Shown piece after piece: positions 8,797 to 18,380 of a stretch of 64,000 bases of DNA. This DNA comes from Amycolatopsis jiangsuensis (GTDB lineage: Bacteria; Actinomycetota; Actinomycetes; Mycobacteriales; Pseudonocardiaceae), in assembly GCF_014204865.1 (NCBI RefSeq), contig NZ_JACHMG010000001.1, positions 992,001 to 1,056,000 of the forward strand, in the 5' to 3' direction. Position 1 is the stretch's first letter; the number at the start of each line of letters is the position of its first letter. Under the pieces are notes generated by a model. The model did not search any database and had not been told where the DNA came from. It was given only the letters and a program-made list of their open reading frames with translations. Made by a program: the position numbers and the translations under genes.

Positions 8797-8821
8797 TCCG
8801 GAAGATGGCGAAGACACCCAT
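8783..8821 (-). CDS. Erm leader peptide MGVFAIFRIRRF
   Basis: A 12-codon open frame, ATG at 8821 to TAG at 8785-8783, ends 97 bases before the erm ATG. The peptide MGVFAIFRIRRF aligns without gaps with the start of the known ErmC leader (MGIFSIFVI): identical at M1, G2, F4, I6, F7 and I9, conservative at 3 and 5. The IFxI segment at 6-9 is where ErmC leader ribosomes stall with macrolide bound. A purine-rich GGAGGG lies 14 bases upstream, somewhat far. A ribosome halted at codon 9 would cover segment 1 of the attenuator. The function is inferred from this match and position. Confidence 0.75.
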   Translation of the reverse strand: MGVFAIFRIRRF

Positions 8822-8880
8822 GCCGGCGACCGTAGCCCTCCGGCGCGGTCCGGGGCATCCGGTTTTCCGCCCGGGCCGCG

Positions 8881-8886
8881 GGTCAA
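8881..8886 (-). promoter_or_regulatory. Candidate -35 box for the erm leader transcript
   Basis: TTGACC on the minus strand, followed 18 bases later by CCGGAT as a weak -10 candidate. It would start an mRNA about 30 bases before the leader ATG. The match is modest and the GC-rich context makes chance hits common. Confidence 0.25.
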
Positions 8887-8979
8887 CCGATCAGTGGATG
8901 GCGGGATCCACCACGTACCGCCGCGGGACCGGCCGGGCAGTCGATCCGGCGGGGCGGCTCGCGGCGGCAGTCTTGCGGT

Positions 8980-9888
8980 ATGGCAATCATCGAGGTGGAC
9001 GGCCTCGTCAAACGCTACGGCGAGCACCCCGCGGTCGACGGGGTGAGTTTCGCCGTCGAACAGGGCGAAATCTTCGGCATCCTGGGTCCCAACGGCGCGG
9101 GCAAGACCACGACCGTCGAATGTGTGGAGGGACTGCGCGTCCCGGATGGCGGCGTCATCCGGGTGTGCGGTCTGGATCCGCAGCGGGACGAAAGCGAGCT
9201 GCGGCAGCTGCTCGGCGCGCAGCTGCAGGAAAGTGAGCTGCCCGAGAAACTCCGCGTCGGCGAGGCGCTCGAACTGCACAGTTCGTTCTTCCGCGACCCG
9301 GCCGACTGGCGCGAGCTGGCCGGGCTGCTCGGTCTGGACGACAAGCTCGGCACCCAGTTCCGCCGGCTGTCCGGCGGGCAGAAGCAACGGCTGTCGATCG
9401 CGCTCGCGTTGATCGGACGGCCGAAGGTGGCGGTGCTCGACGAGCTGACCACCGGGCTCGACCCGCAGGCCCGCCGGGACGTGTGGGACCTGATCGAGGA
9501 CATCCGCGCCCGTGGTGTCACGATCCTGCTCGTCACCCACTTCATGGAGGAGGCCGAGCGGCTCTGCGACCGGCTCGCGGTGATCGACTCCGGGCGGGTC
9601 GCCGCCCTCGACACCCCGGCCGGTCTGGTCGCGAAGGTGGACGACCGGCAGCGCATGCGGTTCCGGCCGTCGGTTCCGCTGCCGGACGCCGTGCTCACCG
9701 CGCTGCCCGAGGTCACCTCGGTCGAGCGGGCCGGCAGCCAGCTCGTGGTGACCGGCACCGGGAACCTGCTGCTGGCGGTGACCACTGTGCTCGCCCGCCA
9801 CCAGGTGACCGCCGCCGACCTGCGTATCGAGCAGACCACGCTGGACGACGCCTTCGTCGCGCTGACCGGCCGACCCGTCGACGTCTGA
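8980..9888 (+). CDS. ABC-2 type exporter ATP-binding protein (DrrA-like)
   Basis: A 302-residue ATPase of a drug or lipid exporter. It has Walker A GPNGAGKTTT (~32-41), signature LSGGQKQR (~132) and Walker B KVAVLDELTTGLDP, in which Glu after Asp is the catalytic base. A C-terminal domain ends TTLDDAFVALTGR, as in DrrA/CcmA-like proteins. The ATG at 8980 is preceded by a GC-rich divergent region shared with erm. The permease gene follows after 10 bases. Together with erm this suggests an antibiotic-resistance pair (target modification plus efflux); the link rests on position only. Confidence 0.88.
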   Translation: MAIIEVDGLVKRYGEHPAVDGVSFAVEQGEIFGILGPNGAGKTTTVECVEGLRVPDGGVIRVCGLDPQRDESELRQLLGAQLQESELPEKLRVGEALELHSSFFRDPADWRELAGLLGLDDKLGTQFRRLSGGQKQRLSIALALIGRPKVAVLDELTTGLDPQARRDVWDLIEDIRARGVTILLVTHFMEEAERLCDRLAVIDSGRVAALDTPAGLVAKVDDRQRMRFRPSVPLPDAVLTALPEVTSVERAGSQLVVTGTGNLLLAVTTVLARHQVTAADLRIEQTTLDDAFVALTGRPVDV

Positions 9889-9898
9889 GGAGACCGCT

Positions 9899-10666
9899 GT
9901 GCCTGCTGTACCCGCTGCATCCGCTGTGCCGGCCCTGTTCCGGCTCACCGTCACCGAAACGAAGCTGTTCTTCCGCGAGCCGGTGATCGTGTTCTTCGCG
10001 CTCGCTTTCCCGCCGATCCTGCTCGTGGTGCTCGGCCTCGTCCCGTCCATGCGGCAACCGGATCCCGCGCTCGGCGGCGGGACGGCGATCGCCCTCTACG
10101 TGCCGATCGTGATCGCGTTGGGGCTGGCCATGTTCGCGTTGAACGGGCTGTCCCAGCTGTTCGCCACCTACCGGGAGAAGGGGGTGCTGCGCCGGATGCG
10201 CACCACCCCGGTCAGGCCTCGGATCATGCTCGGCGCCCAGGTGCTGATGGCGACCGTGCTGTCGGTCGTCACGATGGTGGTGAGCCTGCTCATCGGACGG
10301 TTCGCCTTCGACGTGCCGCTGCCCCGGCAGGCGGGCGCGTACGTGCTCGGCTACCTGCTGGTGGCGCTGTCCCTGTTCGCCATCGGCCTGCTGGTCGCCT
10401 CGGTCGCGCCGAGCGGCAAGGCCGCCGGTGCGATCGGCACGCTGACGTTCTTCCCGTTGATGTTCTTCGCCGGTCTCTGGGTGCCGCGCGCCGGCATGAA
10501 CTCGGTGCTGCGCACGATCAGCGACTTCACTCCGCTCGGCGCCGGCGTACAAGCGTTGCAGGACGCCACGTCCGGGCACTGGCCGCAGCCGCTGCACCTG
10601 GCCGTGCTGCTGGGCTGGACGATCCTGGCCGGCAGACTGGCGGCGCGCTACTTCCGCTGGGAGTGA
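9899..10666 (+). CDS. ABC-2 type exporter permease (DrrB-like)
   Basis: A 255-residue membrane protein with about six hydrophobic segments and an ABC-2 membrane domain. Markers include an N-terminal amphipathic stretch (LTVTETKLFFREP), the conserved YREKGVLRRMRTTPV loop (~93-107) and the late FFPLMFFAGLWVP motif. It is the channel partner of the ATPase just upstream. The GTG at 9899 has GAGGAG just upstream. It is transcribed with the ATPase and ends before a hairpin shared with the convergent sdhB. Confidence 0.87.
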   Translation: MPAVPAASAVPALFRLTVTETKLFFREPVIVFFALAFPPILLVVLGLVPSMRQPDPALGGGTAIALYVPIVIALGLAMFALNGLSQLFATYREKGVLRRMRTTPVRPRIMLGAQVLMATVLSVVTMVVSLLIGRFAFDVPLPRQAGAYVLGYLLVALSLFAIGLLVASVAPSGKAAGAIGTLTFFPLMFFAGLWVPRAGMNSVLRTISDFTPLGAGVQALQDATSGHWPQPLHLAVLLGWTILAGRLAARYFRWE

Positions 10667-10718
10667 GCGGGCTGCTTCGGGAGTGCTGACTCCGGTGAGA
10701 ACCGGGGTTGCCGCTCAC
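10663..10718. terminator. Nested hairpin between convergent exporter and sdhB genes
   Basis: GTGAGCGG (10663-10670) and CCGCTCAC (10711-10718) form an outer 8-bp stem. Inside it CCGGT-GAGA-ACCGG makes a second stem with a stable tetraloop. The position between two convergent 3' ends supports a bidirectional terminator. No U-tract is present, as is usual in actinobacteria. Confidence 0.6.
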
Positions 10719-10725
10719 GAGGTGG

Positions 10726-11462
10726 TCAGCGGGTGCGGGTCGCGCGGAGGAACTCGCGGTTGAGGGTGGCGATGCTGGTCAGCGGGATGCCCTTCGGGCA
10801 GGAGGCGACGCATTCCCCGGTGTTGGTGCAGCCGCCGAAGCCTTCCGCGTCCATGGTGTCCACCATGTCCAGTACTCGCTGGCCGCGTTCCGGCTGTCCC
10901 TGCGGCAGGGAGTTGAGGTGGCTCACCTTGGCGGAGGTGAACAGCATCGCCGATCCGTTGGGGCAGGCCGCGACGCAGGCACCGCAGCCGATGCACGTGG
11001 CGTTGTCGAAGGCGAGGTCCGCGTCCGGCTTCGGCACCGGCGTCGCGTGTGCTTCCGGGGCGCTGCCGGTCGGGGCCGTGACGTAGCCGCCTGCCTGGAT
11101 GATCCGGTCGAACGCGGACCGGTCGACCACCAGGTCCTTCACGACCGGGAATCCGCCTGCCCGCCACGGTTCCACGTCGAGCACGTCACCGTCGCGAAAG
11201 GACCGAAGGTGCAGCTGGCAGGTGGTGGTGCGCTCCGGACCGTGCGCGCGGCCGTTGATCACGACGCCACACGCGCCGCAGATGCCTTCGCGGCAGTCGT
11301 GGTCGAAGGCGATCGGTTCGTCGCCGGTTTCGATCAGCCGCTCGTTGAGTACGTCGAGCAGTTCGAGGAACGACATGTCCGGGCTGGCGTCCTCGACCGG
11401 GTATTCGACGAGCCGGCCGCCGTCTTCCGGTCCGCGTTGCCGCCAGACGCGCAGGGTGAGTT

Positions 11463-11466
<4 letters not shown>
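10726..11466 (-). CDS. sdhB: Succinate dehydrogenase iron-sulfur subunit
   Basis: A 246-residue electron-transfer subunit of complex II. The N-terminal domain carries the [2Fe-2S] motif [11 protein letters not shown] with a later cysteine (~60-80). The C-terminal ferredoxin-like half has [14 protein letters not shown] (~150) and [14 protein letters not shown] (~210) for the [4Fe-4S] and [3Fe-4S] clusters. The GTG start at 11466 overlaps the sdhA stop (GTGA). Order sdhC-sdhA-sdhB without sdhD fits the type-B succinate:menaquinone reductases of Gram-positives. Confidence 0.95.
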
Positions 11467-13427
<1,961 letters not shown>

Positions 13428-13428
13428 T

Positions 13429-14136
13429 TCAGGCCACCCATCCCGCCATCACGGCGATCGGAACGATCATGAATCCTCCGGTGATCACCACGGCGAGCAC
13501 GGTGCCGGTGGCCCGCAGCGCGCGGTCGCGGGTGGCGCTGGTGATCCCGAGGGTCTGCGCCGCGCTCCAGAAGCCGTGGTTGATGTGCAGCCCGAGCATC
13601 AGCAGTGCGACGAGGTAGATGAGGTTCACCCACCACACCTGGAAATCGGCAACGACGTTGTGGTACGGGTGCCCGGCGCGGAAGTCCTGGTTCGCCACGC
13701 CCACGGTGAGGTCCAGGATGTGCCAGAGCACGTAGACCGCGAGGGTCGCGCCACCCCAGCGCATGGTGTGGGTGGCGAAGCTCGCCCGGGGGCGCTGGCC
13801 GTGCGCGTACTTGACCGGACGGGCCCTGCGGTCCCGTGTGGACAGCTGGACGGCCGCGGTCACGTGCAGGACCAACGCCAGCAGCAGCACCGAACGCTGC
13901 ACCCACAGGTACCACGAGCTGTGCAGCACCGGCTCGCCGATCGTGCGCAGCCAGCCCGAGTAGTCGTCGAACTCCTCGGGGCCGAAGAAGATCTTGAGGT
14001 TCCCGGCCATGTGCGCCAGCAGGAACAGGACGAGCAGCAGTCCGGTCACCGCCATCACTTGCTTCTTGCCGATGGTGGTGCTCCAGAACGCGAGGAGGGC
14101 GGGCCGCCGGCGCGCCGTGGTGAGTCCAGGTGCCAC
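13429..14136 (-). CDS. sdhC: Succinate dehydrogenase cytochrome b subunit
   Basis: A 235-residue membrane anchor of the type-B (cytochrome b558) family with five hydrophobic segments. It holds haem and binds quinone. Typical signatures are [17 protein letters not shown] near the start, an early His in LLAHMAGNL and the later [12 protein letters not shown]. The GTG at 14136 (VAPGLTT) was chosen because upstream codons run into the promoter region shared with the divergent LysR gene. No sdhD is needed because this family is a single-anchor type. Confidence 0.9.
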   Translation of the reverse strand: MAPGLTTARRRPALLAFWSTTIGKKQVMAVTGLLLVLFLLAHMAGNLKIFFGPEEFDDYSGWLRTIGEPVLHSSWYLWVQRSVLLLALVLHVTAAVQLSTRDRRARPVKYAHGQRPRASFATHTMRWGGATLAVYVLWHILDLTVGVANQDFRAGHPYHNVVADFQVWWVNLIYLVALLMLGLHINHGFWSAAQTLGITSATRDRALRATGTVLAVVITGGFMIVPIAVMAGWVA

Positions 14137-14182
14137 GCTTTCGAAGGTAGAGCGGCACCGACGAGAGGGCAAAAACATGATT

Positions 14183-14199
14183 CCTCTCGTTACCAGAGG
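14183..14199. promoter_or_regulatory. Candidate LysR binding site between sdhC and lysR
   Basis: CCTCT and AGAGG flank seven bases to give a 17-bp inverted repeat containing a T-N11-A arrangement, the usual core of LysR-family sites. It lies in the intergenic space between two divergent genes, the classical place for LysR control of its neighbour. Confidence 0.45.
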
Positions 14200-14230
14200 C
14201 AACCACTATGAACCGGGTTAAGCTGGGGGT

Positions 14231-15160
14231 ATGCAGTTCCAGCAGCTGGCCTACTTCGCCGCGGTGGCCGAGACCCGGCACTTCACCCGGGCGGCCGAGC
14301 GCGTGCGGGTGGCGCAACCGTCGCTGTCGCAGCAGATTCGCGCGCTGGAGCGCGATGTCGGTGCGGTGTTGTTCCACCGGATCCGGGGCAACGTCACGCT
14401 CACCGAGGCAGGGGAGACGCTGCTGCCGATCGCGCGCCGGATCCTGGCCGAGACCGAAGCCGCGTACCGGTCCATCCGCGAGCTGGACGAACTGGGCCGC
14501 GGCCGGGTCCGCCTCGGCGCGACACCGAGCCTGTGCACCGGTCTGGTGCCCGCGATGCTGGCCGCGTTCCGGCGGGAGTACCCGGGCATCGAGCTGGTGC
14601 TGCACGAGAGTGGTTCGCGGGATCTGCAGACCGAGCTGTCCGAGGGCGCACTGGACCTGGCGATGATCGTCGACAGCCGGGTGCAGGACGACGCGCGCTT
14701 GGAAAGCCGCCCGCTGTTCGTGGAGGAGCTGGTGGCGATCTCCCCGAAGAGTGCGCCGGCGCCGGTCCGCGGCCGGATGCCGATCCGGGCGTTGCGCGAG
14801 CGTCCGCTGGTCATGTTCCGCCGCGGTTACGATCTTCGCGAAGCGACGGTGAACGCCTGCCGCGCCGAGGGTTTCGACCCGCTGTTCGCCATCGAGGGCG
14901 GCGAAATGGACGCGGTGCTGGAACTGGTCCAGGCCGGCCTCGGGCTGGCGGTGGTGCCGAGCACGGTGGTGGGGAACCGTTTCCGTCGCACGCAGTTCAC
15001 CGAACCGGGCCTGAGCCGGATCGTGCGCCTGGCCTACCGGCGGGACGTGGAACAGCCGCGGGCGGTCCGCGCGCTGCAGGAGGCGATCCTGCGCTTCCTC
15101 GGCGACGGGACGGCGAAGCTGCCCCCGGGTACGCGTTCGCTGGTCGGTGTCCAGGCCTGA
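14231..15160 (+). CDS. LysR family transcriptional regulator, divergent from sdhCAB
   Basis: A 309-residue regulator with an N-terminal winged HTH (QQLAYFAAVAETRHFTRAAE, VAQPSLSQQIRALE at ~3-45) and a periplasmic-binding-like effector domain from ~90. It is divergent from sdhC with a 94-base gap that holds an inverted repeat, so it probably controls succinate dehydrogenase in response to a metabolite. The ATG at 14231 follows GGGGGT. The ligand is not predictable. Related LysR genes beside sdh operons are known in actinobacteria. Confidence 0.88.
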   Translation: MQFQQLAYFAAVAETRHFTRAAERVRVAQPSLSQQIRALERDVGAVLFHRIRGNVTLTEAGETLLPIARRILAETEAAYRSIRELDELGRGRVRLGATPSLCTGLVPAMLAAFRREYPGIELVLHESGSRDLQTELSEGALDLAMIVDSRVQDDARLESRPLFVEELVAISPKSAPAPVRGRMPIRALRERPLVMFRRGYDLREATVNACRAEGFDPLFAIEGGEMDAVLELVQAGLGLAVVPSTVVGNRFRRTQFTEPGLSRIVRLAYRRDVEQPRAVRALQEAILRFLGDGTAKLPPGTRSLVGVQA

Positions 15161-15194
15161 GGAAATTCCGTCTCTTGCCTGACTCGCGAGCACG

Positions 15195-15209
15195 ACCTAC
15201 TGTACAGGT
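15195..15209. promoter_or_regulatory. Palindrome and -10-like box abutting the GntR start codon
   Basis: ACCTACTGTACAGGT ends exactly one base before the ATG at 15210 and contains the perfect 8-bp palindrome CTGTACAG (15200-15207). TACTGT also resembles a -10 box, and its spacing would place the transcript start at or near the ATG (leaderless mRNA). A GntR-type autoregulatory operator is the simplest reading. Confidence 0.4.
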
Positions 15210-15917
15210 ATGAACAGGACTGGTCAGGTTCATTTCGGCAAACGGGATCGGCTGGTGGCGGATCTCGTGCAGCAGATCCATTCCGGAGCGCTCGGCACCG
15301 GACAGCAGCTCCCGGGGGAGCACGAGCTGGCCGAGCGGTACCGCGTCAGCCGCGGCACGGTGCGCAGCGCGCTGTCGGAACTCCAGCGGCGGGAGCTGAT
15401 CGCCACGCAGGGCGGCGTCGGCTCGTTCGTCACCTTCGACGGGGTGCGCCTTGACCAGTCGCTCGGCTGGGCCACTGCCTTCGCCGGCTCCGGGTTCGCG
15501 GTCAGCACGGAACTTCTCGGGATCGAGCCGGGGACCGACCAGGAGCTGAACGAGCGGTTCGGCGCGCTCTACGCGGTACGCCGGCGCCGGCGGGATCCCG
15601 AACGGCCGGTGTCCTACGAGGTCGCCCACGTCCCCGCCGCGGGCGCGCTCGCCGACCTTCCCGGACAGGGACTGCGGAACGGTTCGCTCACCGCGACTCT
15701 CGCCGCGGCCGGTCTGCGCGCCGAAAGCGGCGAGCAGTGGATCGGTACGGAAGCGTTGACCGCCGAGACCGCGACTGTGCTCGAACGCACCGAAGGCGAG
15801 CTGTTCCTGCACGCGACGCGCACGAGCACGGACGCCGGGGGCAACCTCGTCGAGCACGTGGTCAGCCTGCTGGATCCGGTGCACTTCCGGTTCCACCTGA
15901 CCTTCGGTGCGCGATGA
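15210..15917 (+). CDS. GntR family regulator, HutC/UTRA type
   Basis: A 235-residue repressor. The N-terminal winged HTH (LVADLVQQIHSGALGTGQQLPGEHELAERYRVSRGTVRSAL, ~16-58) is of GntR type and the C-terminal ~150 residues form an UTRA-like ligand domain (SYEVAHVP). It is the first gene of a coupled set with ADP-ribosylglycohydrolase (ATGA overlap), NCS1 permease and PfkB kinase. It probably represses the set until a nucleoside-like or sugar-phosphate ligand is present. No ribosome site is visible before its ATG. Confidence 0.87.
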   Translation: MNRTGQVHFGKRDRLVADLVQQIHSGALGTGQQLPGEHELAERYRVSRGTVRSALSELQRRELIATQGGVGSFVTFDGVRLDQSLGWATAFAGSGFAVSTELLGIEPGTDQELNERFGALYAVRRRRRDPERPVSYEVAHVPAAGALADLPGQGLRNGSLTATLAAAGLRAESGEQWIGTEALTAETATVLERTEGELFLHATRTSTDAGGNLVEHVVSLLDPVHFRFHLTFGAR

Positions 15918-16906
15918 GCACGCGCGACCGCGCGCTCGGCGCGTTCACCGGCCTCGCCCTCGGCGACGCGTTCGGCATGCCGACCCAGTCGATGTCACGG
16001 GAGCAGATCGCCGCGCACTACGGCACGGTCCGCGGGCTGCGGGACGCGGTCGACGCCCAGCCGATCTCCCCGGGCCTGCCGGCGGGGTCGGTCACCGACG
16101 ACACCGAGCAGGCGGTCCTCGTCGCCCGGCTGCTGCTCGACGGCGGCGGCCGCATCGAGCCGGCCGTCTTCGCGAAAGCGTTGCTGGAGTGGGAAAACGG
16201 AATGGTCCGCCGGGGGCTGGCCGACCTGCTCGGGCCCTCCACGAAACGGGCCGTGGAGCTGCTCGGCTCGGGGGTGCCGCCGGAGGAAGCCGGGCGCGGC
16301 GGCACCACGAACGGCGCGGCGATGCGTATCACCCCGGTCGCGATCGCCACGCCGCCGGACCTCGGCCGGCTGGTGGACGCGGTCGTCGCGGCGAGTTCGC
16401 TCACGCACAACACGAACCTCGGCATCGCCGGGGCCGCCGCGGTGGCGGCGGCAGTGTCCGCCGGGATCGACGGCGCCGGCCTGCCCGAGGCGCTGGACCA
16501 CGCGCAGCGGGCGGCGGCCGCCGGTGCCGCCCGCGGCCACTGGAGTGCCGGAGGCGATATCGCGGCACGGATCAGGTGGGCCCGGGGGTGGGTGCGGGGA
16601 ATGGGCACTGCCGAGCTCGCCGACGCGGTGGCCCAGGTGATCGGCACGTCGGTCGCGGCGCAGGAATCGGTCGTCGCGGCGTTCGCGCTCGCGGAGGCGC
16701 TGGGGGACCGGCCGGTGGAAGCACTCGCGCTGGCCGCCAACCTCGGGGGAGACACCGACACCGTCGCCGCGATGTGCGGCGCGATCCTCGGGGCCCATCA
16801 CGGGCTTTCCGGACTGCCGGCCGAGCTCGCCGGTCAGGTGCTGACGGTGAACAGCCTGGACTTCGCGCCGCTGGTCGAGGGATTGCTCGGCCTTCGCGGC
16901 CAGTGA
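15914..16906 (+). CDS. ADP-ribosylglycohydrolase family protein
   Basis: A 330-residue all-helical hydrolase that in its family cleaves N- or O-glycosidic bonds of ADP-ribose using two metal ions. The metal-binding segments are GLALGDAFGMP (~12-22), SVTDDTEQ (~59) and LGGDTDTVAAMCGAILGA (~275), all intact. It is joined to the GntR gene by an ATGA overlap and followed after 13 bases by a nucleobase permease, which makes a role in nucleoside or ADP-ribosyl-compound breakdown more likely than protein de-ADP-ribosylation. DraG, ADPRH and crystallin-like branches share the fold. Confidence 0.88.
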   Translation: MSTRDRALGAFTGLALGDAFGMPTQSMSREQIAAHYGTVRGLRDAVDAQPISPGLPAGSVTDDTEQAVLVARLLLDGGGRIEPAVFAKALLEWENGMVRRGLADLLGPSTKRAVELLGSGVPPEEAGRGGTTNGAAMRITPVAIATPPDLGRLVDAVVAASSLTHNTNLGIAGAAAVAAAVSAGIDGAGLPEALDHAQRAAAAGAARGHWSAGGDIAARIRWARGWVRGMGTAELADAVAQVIGTSVAAQESVVAAFALAEALGDRPVEALALAANLGGDTDTVAAMCGAILGAHHGLSGLPAELAGQVLTVNSLDFAPLVEGLLGLRGQ

Positions 16907-16919
16907 TGAGGAGACTCGC

Positions 16920-18380
16920 ATGAGCAGTGACACCGGCACCGCGGCCGGCACCGCGACGCCCAGCGCCGAGGGCGCGCTCGAAACCCGGGGCATCGAGCCC
17001 GTCCCGGAGAACGAGCGCAACGGCCACCCGATGCAGTTGTTCTGGGTGTGGTTCGCGGCGAACATCTCGATTCTCGGCCTTCCGCTCGGCGCGACGCTGG
17101 TGACCGTGCAGAAACTCGCGTTCTGGCAGGCCGCGATCGTGGCCGTGGTGGGTGCGGCCGGTTCGTTCGCGATCGTCGGAGCGGTGTCGGTCGCCGGCCG
17201 CCGCGGCGGGGCACCCGGGCTGACGCTGTCCCGTGCGGTGTTCGGCGTGCGCGGCAACGCGGGCCCCACTGTGGTCTCGCTGGTTTCCCGCCTCGGCTGG
17301 GAAACGGTGAACACCACGACCGCCGCGTTCGCGCTGCTGTCGTTGTGCGCGATCCTATTCGGCACCGAATCCGGGGCCAAGGACCATCCGGTACTGACCG
17401 TCGGATGCATCGTGGTGTTCGTCGTGTGCACAGTCATCGTGTCCGGGCTCGGGCACCGGGTGCTGGTGGCGGTGCAACGCTGGGCGACCTGGGTGTTCGG
17501 AGCGCTCAACATCGTCGTCGGGGTGCCGCTGGTGCTGTCGGTGGACTGGCACGCGGTCGGCTCGGCCCCGGCCGCTCCGGTGGGTGCGATGATCGCCGGG
17601 ATCGGCACCATCGCGGCCGGTACCGGGATCGGCTGGGCGAACGCCTCCGCGGACATGTCCCGCTACCAGTCACCCGCGGCGCGGGCCGGTTCGCTGGTCG
17701 CCTCGGCCGCCGCCGGCGCCGGAATCCCGTTGGTGCTGCTGATTTCGCTCGGCAGCCTGCTCTCGGCCGGGGATCCGACGCTGGCGCAGGCCGAGGACCC
17801 GGTGGCCGCGATCCGCGGACTGCTGCCGCCGTGGATGGCGGTGCCGTACCTGATCGCCGCCTTCGGCGGACTGCTGCTGTCGAACCATCTTTCGGTGTAC
17901 TCGGCCGGGCTCACGACGCTGACGCTGGGCGTCCGCATCAAACGCGTGTACGCGGTGGTCGTGGACGTCGTGGTGACCACGGCCGGGGCGATCTACTTCA
18001 TGCTCATCGCGGACGGCTTCTACGGCCCGTTCATCGCGTTCATCAGCCTGCTCGCCGTCCCGATCACCGCCTGGCTCGGAGTGTTCGCCACGGACATGCT
18101 GCGCCGCCGGACCTACGATCCCGGCGCGCTGATGGACCTGAGCCCCGCCGGCCGGTACTTCTACCGCGGGGGCGTGCGGTGGCAGGCGCTGGTGGCCTGG
18201 GCGGTGGCGATCGTGGTGGGGTACGAGTTCACCACGGCGGGCACCGGCGAGGACGTGTGGTTCTCCGGGGTGTTCGCGAGCAGCTGGCCGGGGCGGAACG
18301 GGCTCGGCTGGGTGATCACCTTCGTCGTCGCGGCGGGTCTGTACGCGGCGTCCGGCGGCATCCGGAAGGCCGCGCGGTGA
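16920..18380 (+). CDS. NCS1 family permease (cytosine/purine/allantoin/thiamine type)
   Basis: A 486-residue inner-membrane transporter with about 12 hydrophobic segments. The NCS1 features are the N-terminal motif ETRGIEPVPENER leading into HPMQLFWVWFAANI, the GAPGLTLSRAVFGVRGN motif (~100) and the ADMSRY motif (~245). It should import a nucleobase or related heterocycle with a cation. It lies in the GntR-ADPRH-permease-kinase operon; its stop overlaps the kinase GTG. The substrate is unknown. Confidence 0.9.
   Translation: MSSDTGTAAGTATPSAEGALETRGIEPVPENERNGHPMQLFWVWFAANISILGLPLGATLVTVQKLAFWQAAIVAVVGAAGSFAIVGAVSVAGRRGGAPGLTLSRAVFGVRGNAGPTVVSLVSRLGWETVNTTTAAFALLSLCAILFGTESGAKDHPVLTVGCIVVFVVCTVIVSGLGHRVLVAVQRWATWVFGALNIVVGVPLVLSVDWHAVGSAPAAPVGAMIAGIGTIAAGTGIGWANASADMSRYQSPAARAGSLVASAAAGAGIPLVLLISLGSLLSAGDPTLAQAEDPVAAIRGLLPPWMAVPYLIAAFGGLLLSNHLSVYSAGLTTLTLGVRIKRVYAVVVDVVVTTAGAIYFMLIADGFYGPFIAFISLLAVPITAWLGVFATDMLRRRTYDPGALMDLSPAGRYFYRGGVRWQALVAWAVAIVVGYEFTTAGTGEDVWFSGVFASSWPGRNGLGWVITFVVAAGLYAASGGIRKAAR

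Noticed and set aside
7924..10050. 708-residue minus-strand frame that would extend erm far upstream
   Set aside because: The Erm homology begins at the ATG at 8685. The extension is antisense to the ABC ATPase and bypasses the leader peptide.
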